Below are positions 9,998 to 19,460 of a stretch of DNA of 64,000 bases, piece by piece; the stretch's first letter is position 1, and every line of letters starts with the position of its first letter. Source of the DNA: Parapontixanthobacter sp963736595 (GTDB lineage Bacteria; Pseudomonadota; Alphaproteobacteria; Sphingomonadales; Sphingomonadaceae); assembly GCA_963736595.1 (NCBI GenBank), contig CAVTPG010000011.1, positions 544,753 through 608,752 on the forward strand, given 5' to 3'. The notes beneath the pieces were generated by a model, which saw only the letters and a list, made by a program, of their open reading frames with translations, was not told the DNA's origin and did no database searches. Position numbers and translations under genes: made by a program.

Positions 9998-12193
9998 ATG
10001 GGGGTTCAGCATCCGCACAGTCTATTTAGCAAAAATGCGCCCGTAGCTGGCGCGTTCCTGCCTTCGCGCACTTGGCTCACCAGCGCCCGCTTGTCCAGTA
10101 TCGGCGATCGCGCAGAAGCCTTTCTCAACAACGCTTCGCTAGATCGCGGTCCGTGGCTGGCGGTTGCCTTGGCGTGCGGTATCGGCGCATGGTTCACGTT
10201 GCAAAGCCCATGGCAATGGACAGCTCTTGCGGCATTTCTGACATTGGGGATCGTCGCAGCTATCGCAATATGGCGCGGTGTGGATAGTCGGGCCGCAACG
10301 TTGATTGCGATCGTTTCGCTCGGCGCGACCATGCTGGCCGGTCTGATCGGTGTCTGGGCTCGCTCCGAAATGATCGGCACATCTGCGATTGACCGTCCAT
10401 CGGTCGAATGGATCGACGCGCGGGTGCTGGAGCGAATCGAACAGCCAGCGCAAGATCGCATCAGGCTAGTGCTTGCCACACGTGACAGCGATACGGGTCA
10501 GGCAATCAAAGTGCGGGTCAATTTGCCAATCGCCAAAGACCAGCCTGGATTGGCAGAGGGAGCGCGCGTCAATTTGCGCGCACGTTTGTTGCCGCCGGCC
10601 CCTCCGATGTTGCCGGGGTCTTACGACTTTGCTCGAGTTGCATGGTTCAAGGGCCTTGCCGCTTCCGGTTCCGTGATTGGCGACGTCGAGATAATCGATC
10701 CTGCAGCGGGTGAAGATTCAGTCGCACATTTGCAGCGTGGCTTGTCGGGCCACGTCCGCGCACAATTGCCGGGCAGCGCGGGCCATATCGCGGCGGCCTT
10801 TGCCAGCGGAGACAGGGGCGCAATCGGCAAGGACGATCAAGTGGCAATGCGCGATGCCGGACTGACGCACTTGCTCGCCATTAGCGGCCTTCATGTTAGT
10901 GCCGTTATCGGAGCGGCATATTTTCTCGCACTAAAACTGTTGTCGCTGTTGCCGTGGCTAACCTTGCGCGTGCGCCTGCCGCTTATGGCAGCAGGCATCG
11001 GCGCCTTGGCAGGGATCGGTTACACGATCTTGACGGGTGCGCAGGTGCCGACGGTGCGAAGCTGTATTGCAGCTGTCCTGGTGATGATTGCGCTAGCGCT
11101 AGGGCGCGAGCCATTATCGCTGCGCATGGTTGCCGTTGCGGCCATCGCTGTCATGATCGCATGGCCGGAAGCCTTGATCGGCCCCAGCTTTCAGATGAGC
11201 TTTTGTGCGGTCATCGCCATTGTGGCGCTGCATACATCGTCAATTGTGCGAGCATTTTTGGCTCCACGCGAAGAGATTTGGCTGCGCTGGTTCGCGCGCC
11301 GCGTCATCATGTTGTTCATTACCGGAATGGTCATCGAACTGGCGCTGACACCGATCGTGCTGTTCCATTTCCACCGCGCGGGACTTTATGGCGCGTTTGC
11401 CAACGTCATTGCCATCCCCTTGGTTACGTTCATATCGATGCCGCTGATCGCAGTTGCATTGCTACTCGACCTCGTCGGGTTAGGGCAGCCGGTCTGGTGG
11501 ATAGTCGGCGTATCGCTCGACCTTTTGCTATGGATTGCGAATGTAACGGCGGGGATGCCGGGCGCCGTCAAACTTGTGCCGCAGATCAGCATAGCATCGC
11601 TATTATTGTTTCTTTTCGGAGGGCTATGGCTGGCCTTGTGGAAAGGCCGGGCGCGGCTAATGGGTTTCGCGCCAATAGCATTGGCGGCGTTGTCGTTCAC
11701 AGCAGCGCCAACACCCGACATCCTCGTCTCGCGAGACGGGCGTCACGTTGGGATTGCTGGCGAAGCCAATCGATTGCTCGTCCTGCGCGATAGCAAAAGC
11801 AGCTACGCACGCGACAATTTGCTGGAATTGACTGGTCTGGAGGGGGAGCCGATTGCTCTCGACCGTTGGCCCGGAGCGCGTTGTAGCGCCGATTTCTGCA
11901 CCGTGGGCATGACGCGCGGCGAAAAAGACTGGTCGATCCTGATCGCGCGAAGCCGTGAACTTGTCGGAGAGCGTGAATTGGCCGCTGCGTGTGCGCAAGT
12001 CGATATTGTCATTGCCGACCGCAGACTTCCGCGTAGTTGCAAGCCACTTTGGCTGAAAGCAGATCGGCGGATGCTAGAGCAAGCAGGAGGCCTGTCGATC
12101 AATCTCGACAAAGCCGAAATTACGCGCGTTTCGGACAGTCAAGGCGAACATGGATGGTGGCGCGGTGACCAATGGACGCGCAAGCGCCGCTAA
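9998..12193 (+). CDS. comEC: ComEC/Rec2-family DNA-uptake channel protein
   Basis: A 731-residue polytopic membrane protein. After an N-terminal membrane region and a DUF4131-like soluble domain, the competence-domain signature GLTHLLAISGLHVSAVIGA appears at about residues 288-306, followed by many transmembrane helices. The C-terminal region (from about residue 570) is short and shows no metallo-beta-lactamase HxHxDH motif, so the nuclease domain of Bacillus-type ComEC is missing or degenerate. The family moves single-stranded DNA across the inner membrane in natural transformation; no other competence genes are nearby. It is divergent from gltX and convergent with lexA, with 50 bases between stops. 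The ATG at 9998 is tentative. Confidence 0.85.
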   Translation: MGVQHPHSLFSKNAPVAGAFLPSRTWLTSARLSSIGDRAEAFLNNASLDRGPWLAVALACGIGAWFTLQSPWQWTALAAFLTLGIVAAIAIWRGVDSRAATLIAIVSLGATMLAGLIGVWARSEMIGTSAIDRPSVEWIDARVLERIEQPAQDRIRLVLATRDSDTGQAIKVRVNLPIAKDQPGLAEGARVNLRARLLPPAPPMLPGSYDFARVAWFKGLAASGSVIGDVEIIDPAAGEDSVAHLQRGLSGHVRAQLPGSAGHIAAAFASGDRGAIGKDDQVAMRDAGLTHLLAISGLHVSAVIGAAYFLALKLLSLLPWLTLRVRLPLMAAGIGALAGIGYTILTGAQVPTVRSCIAAVLVMIALALGREPLSLRMVAVAAIAVMIAWPEALIGPSFQMSFCAVIAIVALHTSSIVRAFLAPREEIWLRWFARRVIMLFITGMVIELALTPIVLFHFHRAGLYGAFANVIAIPLVTFISMPLIAVALLLDLVGLGQPVWWIVGVSLDLLLWIANVTAGMPGAVKLVPQISIASLLLFLFGGLWLALWKGRARLMGFAPIALAALSFTAAPTPDILVSRDGRHVGIAGEANRLLVLRDSKSSYARDNLLELTGLEGEPIALDRWPGARCSADFCTVGMTRGEKDWSILIARSRELVGERELAAACAQVDIVIADRRLPRSCKPLWLKADRRMLEQAGGLSINLDKAEITRVSDSQGEHGWWRGDQWTRKRR

Positions 12194-12243
12194 CAATCTG
12201 GCAAGCAGCTGACGACACGCTAAACGCATCGCCAGCCTCACGA

Positions 12244-12933
12244 TTAATGGTATCGGCGGAGCAGTCCAGCCAGCTTGCCCTGAACTTTGACTTGCCCGGA
12301 TTCGTATATTTGCGGCTCGTACATCTCGTTCGCAGGGTCAAGGCGCACGCGACCCGCATCACGGCGCAGATATTTCAAAGTAGCTTCCTCATCATTGACA
12401 AGCGCAACCACGATTTCACCATCGCGAGCCGCATCGGTACGCCTGATCAGCGCAAAATCACCGTCGAAAATACCCGCCTCGATCATCGAATCGCCGGAAA
12501 CTTCCAACGCATAATGCTCACCAGGACCAAGCAATGCGGCAGGTACCGGCAGGCTGCTGAAATCCTCGATGGCTTCGATCGGCGCACCGGCAGCAATCCG
12601 TCCATGCAAGGGAACATCGATCACATCGTTGGCTGGTTCAGGCGCAGCCGGCTTTCTGAACGGCACGACAACATCATCCACCGCATTGGCTTGCGCCAAA
12701 GCAGAAGCAAGTTCGACATTATCGGGATTTTTCAGCACTTCCAATGCCCGTGCGCGATTGGGCAGCCGACGTAAAAACCCGCGTTCTTCCAAAGCGGAAA
12801 TCAAGCGATGGACGCCTGATTTACTTTTCAAATTCAGCGCCTCCTTCATTTCCTCGAAAGACGGAGAAATGCCGGTATCTTCCAACCTATTAGAAATAAA
12901 CCGGATTAACTCGTGCTGTTTAGCAGTCAGCAT
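12244..12933 (-). CDS. lexA: LexA SOS repressor
   Basis: A 229-residue repressor that cleaves itself when RecA is activated by DNA damage. The N-terminal winged-helix domain is followed by the Ala-Gly cleavage site at A115-G116 (HGRIAAGAP). The catalytic serine is S149 (SGDSM) and the lysine K187 (EATLKY), so self-cleavage should work. The open frame extends 12 codons further, but an AAGGAGG site about 9 bases before the ATG at 12933 and the usual MLTAKQHELI beginning decide the start. A GTTC-N7-GTTC box upstream indicates autoregulation. The gene is upstream-adjacent to moeA on the same strand. Confidence 0.95.
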   Translation of the reverse strand: MLTAKQHELIRFISNRLEDTGISPSFEEMKEALNLKSKSGVHRLISALEERGFLRRLPNRARALEVLKNPDNVELASALAQANAVDDVVVPFRKPAAPEPANDVIDVPLHGRIAAGAPIEAIEDFSSLPVPAALLGPGEHYALEVSGDSMIEAGIFDGDFALIRRTDAARDGEIVVALVNDEEATLKYLRRDAGRVRLDPANEMYEPQIYESGQVKVQGKLAGLLRRYH

Positions 12934-12996
12934 GGCGATTGACCTCCTTGGTCGCCTGAAACAATTCAATCACACAATCTGGCTAACACATTATGC

Positions 12997-13011
12997 GAAC
13001 GAACACGGAAC
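12997..13011 (-). promoter_or_regulatory. Alphaproteobacterial SOS box (GTTC-N7-GTTC)
   Basis: On the minus strand two GTTC half-sites are exactly seven bases apart, the known LexA operator form in alphaproteobacteria. The site lies 64 bases before the lexA start and is therefore the expected autoregulatory operator. Confidence 0.85.
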
Positions 13012-13035
13012 AACTAGGCAACCTGTAGGAGTTAG

Positions 13036-14244
13036 TCAAGCAATTCCGTGGTTTGTCAGGCGATACGCATCGACCACCGATCCGGCAGCCGCTTTTTCGG
13101 CATGAGGTGCGCGATCAATCAGGTAATCGGCTTGTGACAAGGCGTGCAGCAAACCGCTGCTTTGCTCTGTATGTGCGGTCAGCTCACCATTGCGAAATTT
13201 TGCCCGCAGAAACGTGCGTCGATCACCATTTTCCGCCAATTCCTCCGCTACCGGCAAAGCGACGGCTTGCGGTTTCGGGGTTGCAGCACCCATCAAATGT
13301 TTAACCAACGGTTGCAGGAACAGGCAGGCGGTGACGAAGGCTGATGCGGGATTGCCGGGCAGGCCGAGAATAATTTGCGTATCGCGACGTGCGACTAGGA
13401 GCGGCTTGCCGGGCTTGATCGCGACTTTCCAAAACGCCGTCTCGGCGCCGATTTTCTGCAAGGCTTCAGCGATATGATCGTGATCGCCGACCGATGCGCC
13501 GCCGATCGTCACGACAATATCAGCGTCGCGGTTGAGTTGCATAGCATCCACCATTGCTTGCGGCTGATCGGGCAGAATGGGATGCAGAGTTGGCGTCATC
13601 CCGAGGCCTTGCAGCATTGCGGAAACCATTGGGCCATTGACCGCTGGAAGTTGGTGTGCGCCGGTTGACGCACCATCCTCGCAAGGATCGTATAATTCAT
13701 CCCCGATCTGCAAAATGGCGATGTTTGGCAGACGGGGTACGCGCACGCGCCAAACTCCTGCGGTCAGGGCCAGCGCCATTAGCCGCGGCGTAATTGGTGC
13801 TCCCCGCTTGCACAGAACGTCGCCGGTAGAAAAGTCGCTTCCTGTGCGGCGAATGTGCTTGTCGAGCGGAGTCGGTCGCTGATTTTGCAGGCTGAGCTTG
13901 CTCCCATTCCGCCGCGTGATTTCCTGCACAAACACAGATGCTGTGCCAGATGGCATAACTGCCCCGGTGGAGATGCGCACGGCATCCAGTCCTTGCAAAA
14001 TACCGGCAAAAGGATGGCCGGCAGACAATTCTCCGACGATGTTCCATTCCTCGCGCTCAGGGTCTGCGACAGCGTATCCATCCATCGCCGACAGATCCGC
14101 AGCGGGCTGTGTGCGTTGCGCGGTCAGCGGCTCGGCCAGATAGCGGCCTATGGCGTCGATGATCGGGATTTCGCGCATGGGCATAGGCGATGCGAGGCTG
14201 AGAAGACGATCCAGCGCATCGTCATAAGACAGCAAGCCAGTCAT
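13036..14244 (-). CDS. moeA: Molybdopterin molybdotransferase
   Basis: A 402-residue enzyme that inserts molybdate into adenylylated molybdopterin to complete the molybdenum cofactor. The MoeA signature AADLSAMDGYAV lies near residue 50, and the central MoCF-biosynthesis (MogA-like) domain has TIGGASVGDHD and ILGLPGNPASA. The open frame begins at 14259, but the ATG at 14244 overlaps the moaC stop (ATGA), marking translational coupling and giving the usual beginning MTGLLSYDDAL. It is the last gene of the trpE-to-moeA run before lexA. Confidence 0.93.
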   Translation of the reverse strand: MTGLLSYDDALDRLLSLASPMPMREIPIIDAIGRYLAEPLTAQRTQPAADLSAMDGYAVADPEREEWNIVGELSAGHPFAGILQGLDAVRISTGAVMPSGTASVFVQEITRRNGSKLSLQNQRPTPLDKHIRRTGSDFSTGDVLCKRGAPITPRLMALALTAGVWRVRVPRLPNIAILQIGDELYDPCEDGASTGAHQLPAVNGPMVSAMLQGLGMTPTLHPILPDQPQAMVDAMQLNRDADIVVTIGGASVGDHDHIAEALQKIGAETAFWKVAIKPGKPLLVARRDTQIILGLPGNPASAFVTACLFLQPLVKHLMGAATPKPQAVALPVAEELAENGDRRTFLRAKFRNGELTAHTEQSSGLLHALSQADYLIDRAPHAEKAAAGSVVDAYRLTNHGIA

Positions 14245-14714
14245 TCCGGGGCGCACCAATCCCCTGACTTGCCGCCCGATTTGGACAGCAAGCGCACATT
14301 CTCAATACGCATCGCCTTGTCCAGCGCCTTTGCCATATCGTAGATTGTCAGTAACGACACGGTAACAGCGGTCAATGCTTCCATCTCCACGCCCGTTTTG
14401 CCCGAAGTCGCAACGGTCGCCGTCACACAAATGGTACCATCACTCAGCTCGAATTCGATGGCTGCGTTATCGAGCGAGAGAGGGTGGCAGAGCGGGATAA
14501 GTTCGCTCGTTTTCTTGGCCGCCATGATGCCAGCGATCCGGGCAGCAGCCAGCACATCGCCTTTGGGCACGCTACCATCGGCAATTGCACCAAAGGCGAC
14601 GGGCGACATGGTGATTTGCCCTTCTGCGACGGCGACGCGCTGCGTCGTCGCTTTGCTGCCGACATCAACCATATGCGCATGGCCTTGCGCGTCGAGGTGG
14701 GTGAGGTCAGCCAT
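14241..14714 (-). CDS. moaC: Cyclic pyranopterin monophosphate synthase
   Basis: A 157-residue enzyme of the first step of molybdenum cofactor synthesis; it turns the MoaA product into cyclic pyranopterin monophosphate. Recognised by MVDVGSKATTQRVAVAEG near the N-terminus, LIPLCHPLSLD with active-site residues at about 75-85, and GKTGVEMEALTAV. The length is that of the family. It overlaps trpC by 8 bases and moeA by 4 bases, so all three are co-translated. Placement of moaC and moeA behind trp genes is common in sphingomonads. Confidence 0.95.
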   Translation of the reverse strand: MADLTHLDAQGHAHMVDVGSKATTQRVAVAEGQITMSPVAFGAIADGSVPKGDVLAAARIAGIMAAKKTSELIPLCHPLSLDNAAIEFELSDGTICVTATVATSGKTGVEMEALTAVTVSLLTIYDMAKALDKAMRIENVRLLSKSGGKSGDWCAPE

Positions 14715-15495
14715 GCAGCAGCGTCTTTGTAGCTTGCGTGATATCGTCAGCGCGCATCAAGCTCTCTCCAACGAGAAAACATCGTGCACCGCTCTTGGCC
14801 AGACGCATAAAATCAGCGTGACTGCCAATGCCGCTTTCTGCGACGAGCAGCGCATCGTCAGGCGCTACTTTTGCCAACAATTCTGTGGTTGCCAGATCGG
14901 TCTGGAATGTGCGCAAGTCACGATTGTTGATGCCGATCAAGCGCGATTTCAGCTTATGCGCGCGCTCCATTTCCGCCGCATCATGCACTTCGACAAGCAC
15001 GTCCATGCCGCGCTCGATCGCCGCTTGCTCAATTTCCACCATTTGTTCGTCATCAAGCGCTGCAACGATGATGAGAATAGCATCGGCACCGATACTGCGA
15101 GCCTCGGCCACTTGCCACGGATCGACCATGAAATCCTTGCGCAGCACTGGAAGACTGCAGGCATTGCGCGCTGCAACGAGAAAATCCTCGTGCCCCTGAA
15201 AATACTTGGCATCGGTCAACACGGAAAGGCAGGTTGCGCCGCCTGCCTGATAGGCTTGTGCGTGGTCGGCTGGATGAAAATCGGCGCGGATCAGGCCCTT
15301 GGATGGCGAGGCCTTCTTGATCTCCGCTATCAACCCGAAACCATCGCGCGAGGCATTTTCCAAAGCTACGCGAAAGCCGCGTGGCGGCGTCTGGCTCTGA
15401 GCTAGACGGTCCAAAGCATCAAGCGAGTGAACCACCTTGCGCTCGGCAACTTCCAGGCGCTTATATGCGCAGATTTCGGCCAGTTTGTCGCTCAT
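14707..15495 (-). CDS. trpC: Indole-3-glycerol phosphate synthase
   Basis: A 262-residue TIM-barrel enzyme that closes the ring of CdRP to indole-3-glycerol phosphate in tryptophan synthesis. Family blocks include LIAEIKKASPSKGLIR (catalytic Glu/Lys strand), FQGHEDFLVAARN, VLRKDFMVDPWQV and LIGINNRDLRTF, then VAESGIGSHADF. All catalytic blocks appear intact. The start overlaps the trpD stop by 4 bases and the end overlaps moaC by 8, in line with one operon. Confidence 0.96.
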   Translation of the reverse strand: MSDKLAEICAYKRLEVAERKVVHSLDALDRLAQSQTPPRGFRVALENASRDGFGLIAEIKKASPSKGLIRADFHPADHAQAYQAGGATCLSVLTDAKYFQGHEDFLVAARNACSLPVLRKDFMVDPWQVAEARSIGADAILIIVAALDDEQMVEIEQAAIERGMDVLVEVHDAAEMERAHKLKSRLIGINNRDLRTFQTDLATTELLAKVAPDDALLVAESGIGSHADFMRLAKSGARCFLVGESLMRADDITQATKTLLHG

Positions 15496-16484
15496 CCGAC
15501 CATCACGATCCAGCGGTTAAGCAGTTCTTTTGCAGCGCCGCTGTCGATGGCTTCTTCGGCCACCGCGCGCCGATCGTGCCAAGTTTTGCCATGATCGCTT
15601 ACCGCTAGCGAGGCCGCTGCATTAAAAACCACCGCATCGCGGTATGCGCCGGGAGCGCCATCCAGCAACGCGCGCAACGCACGGGCATTGAATGTGGCAT
15701 CGCCGCCTCGGATAGCCTCAACGGGTGCCGAGGGGAGGCCAAGGGCGTCACAAGACAGCCTCTGCATCACAAAAGCATTGCCTTCGATTAGCGCAACTTC
15801 ATTGCCTCCGGCCAGGCTCAATTCGTCCAGCCCCTCGTCACCGGAGACGATCATCGCCTTGATCGCACCAATCTCTGCGCGGGCTTGCGCATAGATAGGT
15901 ACGTAAGCCGGGCGCGCGATGCCGATCAATTGGCGTTTCACGTCAGCCGGATTGGAGAGCGGGCCCATCAGATTGAAGATCGTGCGTTGGCCGATTTCAC
16001 GGCGTAGTGGCTGTATCCGGCCCATTGCGGGATGGTGGTTTGCCGCGAACAGAAAACAGATGCCGATCTCTGCCAAAGTCTTTTCCGCTGTGCGACCGGC
16101 TGCTTCCATGTCGAGCCCCAACACTTCCAGCGTATCGGCTGCGCCGGCTTTTGAGGAAGCGGCGCGATTGCCATGTTTGGCGACCGGAATGCCGCACGCG
16201 GCCACGATCAGGCTAACGGCGGTCGAAACGTTCAATGTGTGATGGCCATCGCCCCCGGTGCCGCACACATCGATGGCGTTGTCGGGCGCTGCTATCGGGA
16301 TCAGCCGCTCGCGCAAGGCCAGCGTGGCTCCAGCAATTTCCGAAGCGGTCTCGCCGCGCTGTGACAAAGCGAGGAGGAACTCTTTGATCGCCTGATCGCT
16401 GACCGTGCCGTCCAGAATGTCGGCAAATGCCTTATGCGCCGCAGCTTTGTCGAGCGGATCGGTAACGTCGGGAAGGGCAGTCAT
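15492..16484 (-). CDS. trpD: Anthranilate phosphoribosyltransferase
   Basis: A 330-residue enzyme that joins anthranilate with PRPP. The PRPP-binding glycine-rich motif is CGTGGDGHHTLNVSTA at about residues 83-98, followed by KHGNRAASSKAGAADTLE. A start at 16508 is open, but ATG 16484 overlaps the trpG stop by 4 bases (ATGA) and gives the usual length. It is coupled on both sides: trpG upstream and trpC downstream. Confidence 0.96.
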   Translation of the reverse strand: MTALPDVTDPLDKAAAHKAFADILDGTVSDQAIKEFLLALSQRGETASEIAGATLALRERLIPIAAPDNAIDVCGTGGDGHHTLNVSTAVSLIVAACGIPVAKHGNRAASSKAGAADTLEVLGLDMEAAGRTAEKTLAEIGICFLFAANHHPAMGRIQPLRREIGQRTIFNLMGPLSNPADVKRQLIGIARPAYVPIYAQARAEIGAIKAMIVSGDEGLDELSLAGGNEVALIEGNAFVMQRLSCDALGLPSAPVEAIRGGDATFNARALRALLDGAPGAYRDAVVFNAAASLAVSDHGKTWHDRRAVAEEAIDSGAAKELLNRWIVMVG

Positions 16485-17077
16485 CGCTTGGTTGGCTCCA
16501 GCCCGCAAATGCGCATGAAATTGGCAAGCAGCGCATGACCATGATCGGTCGCGATGCTCTCAGGGTGAAACTGCACACCATGAATGGGCAGGGTCGCGTG
16601 ACGAAAGCCCATAACGCTGGTTCCGTCCAGCCCCGGTGTGCTGGTTTGCGCGTTTACATGAAGACAATCAGGGACATCTTCGACGACCAGCGAATGATAG
16701 CGCGTGGCTGTATAGGGTGAGGGTAATCCAGTAAAAACGCCGCTACCATCATGCGCAATATCCGACGTTTTGCCATGCATCAGGCCGCCGCGCACAACCT
16801 TGCCGCCAAAATGCTGACCGATGGCCTGATGGCCCAGACACACGCCCAGCAATGGCGTGTTGCTTGCTGCGCACGCCGCCACCAGGTCGAGGCTGATACC
16901 CGCGTCATCGGGCGTGCAGGGCCCGGGCGAAATCAGGACGCCGCTGGGGTTGCGCGCCAATGCTGCCTCCGCCGTCAGCGCATCGTTGCGCTCGACCTCC
17001 ACCTTCGCTCCCAATTCCATCAGATAATGGACCAGATTGAAGGTAAAGCTGTCGTAATTATCAATGACCAAAATCAT
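16481..17077 (-). CDS. trpG: Anthranilate synthase glutamine amidotransferase subunit
   Basis: A 198-residue class I glutamine amidotransferase that supplies ammonia to TrpE (and in many bacteria to aminodeoxychorismate synthase). The beginning MILVIDNYDSFTFNLVHYL is diagnostic. The nucleophile is the cysteine in GVCLGHQAIGQ (about residue 79), and the His/Glu of the triad lie in HGVQFHPESI. The start follows the lipoprotein gene stop by 4 bases, so it is transcribed from the same message as trpE. Confidence 0.95.
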   Translation of the reverse strand: MILVIDNYDSFTFNLVHYLMELGAKVEVERNDALTAEAALARNPSGVLISPGPCTPDDAGISLDLVAACAASNTPLLGVCLGHQAIGQHFGGKVVRGGLMHGKTSDIAHDGSGVFTGLPSPYTATRYHSLVVEDVPDCLHVNAQTSTPGLDGTSVMGFRHATLPIHGVQFHPESIATDHGHALLANFMRICGLEPTKR

Positions 17078-17081
17078 GGCG

Positions 17082-17933
17082 CTATTTCTTTTCGATCACG
17101 ATGAGCGGTCCGATTAATGCGCCTGTATCGAGCCGGTCGGCAGCCGGATTCCACAGCGCAGAAACATTGCCATCAAGATATAGCGCGTTTTTCACTTCCA
17201 GCTTGTCGCGATAGAGCCGAGCCAGCTTGCCGAAGCTGACCGCACGATTGCTGATCACAAAATGCGCATGACCTTGTCCATCGATTCCGACAGCATTGCG
17301 CACGGCTTTGGATTCGCCATCCTGCGCAATCTCAGGATGCAGTTTGCCGTCAATCACCAGCATCGGACCGCTTTGGGTGCCGAATTCCGGACGATCGGCA
17401 ACACTATTGAAGAAATCGTCCGATGCTTTGACGGCCCATGTCTCGCCGCTGCCATAAAACACGCCATTGGGCTTCAAATGAAAATTGCCGGCTCCATCCG
17501 CGCGGTTCAGCTCGGACAAGCGCTCCGACTTCTCGACATAATAGCCGATCGGATCACCTGCATCGTCATACATTCCGGCATTCATGGCGAAGGCTACGGG
17601 CGCAGCATTGGACCTGCGTGACGCCGCATATTGCGCAAGGCCCCGAAACGTCGCGCCATCGCTGCCTTTCAATGCAGTCGTGATCGCATGACGCGCAGGT
17701 ACGGCCACACAATGAATAAACGGCGTATCTTCGAAAATTATCGGACGGCAGGGCGATTCAAGCTGCGCCGTTTGGGTGGCTGCAATTTGACCATCCACAG
17801 GCGCCGGGACAGAGCCATCCGCAGGCTTAATCTCGGTGCGGACGATGGCTTCACCTGCCGGTTGCTGCTCGCAAGCACCGACCAGCGCGAGACAAGCCAA
17901 ACCCATCAAAAATTGTTTCGATACCAATGTCAT
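17082..17933 (-). CDS. Phosphodiester-glycosidase-family (NAGPA/DUF2233) lipoprotein
   Basis: A 283-residue exported protein. The N-terminus has a hydrophobic signal and a lipobox ending LVGAC with C21 as the lipidated residue. The mature part has the NAGPA-type pattern: FAMNAGMYDDAGDPIGYYVE, then LKPNGVFY, TQSGPMLVIDGKLHP, FVISNRAVSF and the closing YLDGNVSALW. Such proteins cleave or bind phosphodiester-linked sugars in the envelope; the substrate here is unknown. It is set between trpE (4-base overlap) and trpG (4-base gap), so it is translated with the tryptophan genes, though its role in tryptophan synthesis is not apparent. Confidence 0.8.
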   Translation of the reverse strand: MTLVSKQFLMGLACLALVGACEQQPAGEAIVRTEIKPADGSVPAPVDGQIAATQTAQLESPCRPIIFEDTPFIHCVAVPARHAITTALKGSDGATFRGLAQYAASRRSNAAPVAFAMNAGMYDDAGDPIGYYVEKSERLSELNRADGAGNFHLKPNGVFYGSGETWAVKASDDFFNSVADRPEFGTQSGPMLVIDGKLHPEIAQDGESKAVRNAVGIDGQGHAHFVISNRAVSFGKLARLYRDKLEVKNALYLDGNVSALWNPAADRLDTGALIGPLIVIEKK

Positions 17934-19438
17934 TGTCCAAATTTCGGTTCGTTAGCCAGGCGCACGGCTTCTTTGGCCGCAGCGAACAACGCGCCAGCTT
18001 TCGCTTCGCATTCCCGCAACTCATAGTCGGGGTCGCTGTCCGCGACAATCCCGGCCCCGGCATAGACGTGCATCACGTCGTCTTTGATGACGGCAGTGCG
18101 CAATACGATGCAGCTGTCGATCGAGCCATCGCTACCGAAATAGCCCACTCCGCCTGCATAAGGCCCGCGCCGTTCCGGCTCCAGCTCTGCGATAATCTGA
18201 CACGCGCGTACCTTGGGCGCACCGCTGACGGTTCCAGCAGGAAATCCCGCAAATAATGCGTCGAGCGCGTCTTTATCAGGAGCCAAACTGCCGACGACAT
18301 TGCTGACGATATGCATGACGTGGCTGTAGCGTTCGACGCCGTAGCTGCTGGTCACAGTGACACTGTCAGCGCTGGCCACGCGCCCGACATCATTACGACC
18401 CAGATCGAGCAACATGAGATGTTCAGCGCGTTCCTTGGGATCGGCGAGCAAGTCTTGCTCTGCGGCTTTGTCTTCGCCGTCGGTGGTTCCGCGCGGTCTG
18501 GTTCCGGCAATCGGCCTGATCGTGACTTCGCCATCGCGCACGCGGACCAGTATTTCGGGACTTGAGCCAACAATGGCAAACCCCGGAAAGTCGAGGAAGA
18601 ACAGGAACGGGGAAGGATTGATGCGCCGCAATGCACGGTAAAGCGCGATGGGCGGCAGATCGAAGGGCGCAGTAAATCGTTGGGCGAGCACCACCTGAAA
18701 CACATCGCCTGCCGCAATATACTCTTTCGCGCGCCCGACCATCGCCTTGTAGGTGTCGGCGTGTTGCACTGGCATTGGCTCAGCCAAGCAATTGCTGCTC
18801 TTGTGAGCGGCTGAAGTTTGTGGCGCATTCAATGCGCTCAGCTGGGCATCGATCCGGTCGCTGGCATCGGCCAAGGCGCGCTCGACATGACCCTCGGACT
18901 GCCAAATCGGTGCGATCACGAAGGCGACATCTTGCAAGCGGTCGAAAATCAGGATCGTGGTCGGGCGCACGAACATGATATCTGGTACTTGCAGCGGATC
19001 GACATCGCTGAATGCGACTTTCTCGACCAGACCGATCGTTTCATAGCCGAAATAACCGACCAGGCAGGCAAGCGCACTTGGCACATCCTCCGGCGTGTCG
19101 ATCAAACATTCGCTGTGCAGCGCGCGCAACGCTTCCAGTGTTGGTTTCTCGCACGGCTCGAACTTGTCTCGCGCGGTTCGCCAGTCGGCGTTGATCTCAG
19201 CCTGATTGCCGTTGGCGCGAAACACCAGATCCGGGTCCAGTCCGAGCAAGCTGTACCGTCCGCGCGTTTCGCCGCCCTCGACCGATTCCAGCAAAAAATC
19301 GCCGCGTTCGCTTTGCATCAATTGCGCGGCTGCTCTGACAGGGGTCAGCATATCGGCGACGATACGCCGCCAAATCAGCGCCGGTTTGCCCGCCGCCAGC
19401 AATTTGCGCGCTTCATCAAATCCGTCAGGCTGAGTCAT
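17930..19438 (-). CDS. trpE: Anthranilate synthase component I
   Basis: A 502-residue chorismate-utilising enzyme making anthranilate with TrpG. The C-terminal chorismate-binding domain shows FQVVLAQRF, NPSPFLFFLDF, IRPIAGTRPRG and GYFGSDGSIDSCIVLRTA. The open frame runs 107 codons further upstream to 19759, but that part overlaps the 3' end of ppiD and has no family character; ATG 19438 begins MTQPDGFDEARKLLA as expected. It starts 23 bases after the ppiD stop and overlaps the lipoprotein gene by 4 bases. No leader peptide or attenuator is visible in the short gap. Confidence 0.93.
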   Translation of the reverse strand: MTQPDGFDEARKLLAAGKPALIWRRIVADMLTPVRAAAQLMQSERGDFLLESVEGGETRGRYSLLGLDPDLVFRANGNQAEINADWRTARDKFEPCEKPTLEALRALHSECLIDTPEDVPSALACLVGYFGYETIGLVEKVAFSDVDPLQVPDIMFVRPTTILIFDRLQDVAFVIAPIWQSEGHVERALADASDRIDAQLSALNAPQTSAAHKSSNCLAEPMPVQHADTYKAMVGRAKEYIAAGDVFQVVLAQRFTAPFDLPPIALYRALRRINPSPFLFFLDFPGFAIVGSSPEILVRVRDGEVTIRPIAGTRPRGTTDGEDKAAEQDLLADPKERAEHLMLLDLGRNDVGRVASADSVTVTSSYGVERYSHVMHIVSNVVGSLAPDKDALDALFAGFPAGTVSGAPKVRACQIIAELEPERRGPYAGGVGYFGSDGSIDSCIVLRTAVIKDDVMHVYAGAGIVADSDPDYELRECEAKAGALFAAAKEAVRLANEPKFGQ

Positions 19439-19460
19439 TTTCACTGCAAGCCAGGTTCGG

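Noticed and set aside
10954..11793. A 279-codon plus-strand frame within comEC
   Set aside because: It is an Arg/His-rich shadow of the comEC coding frame.
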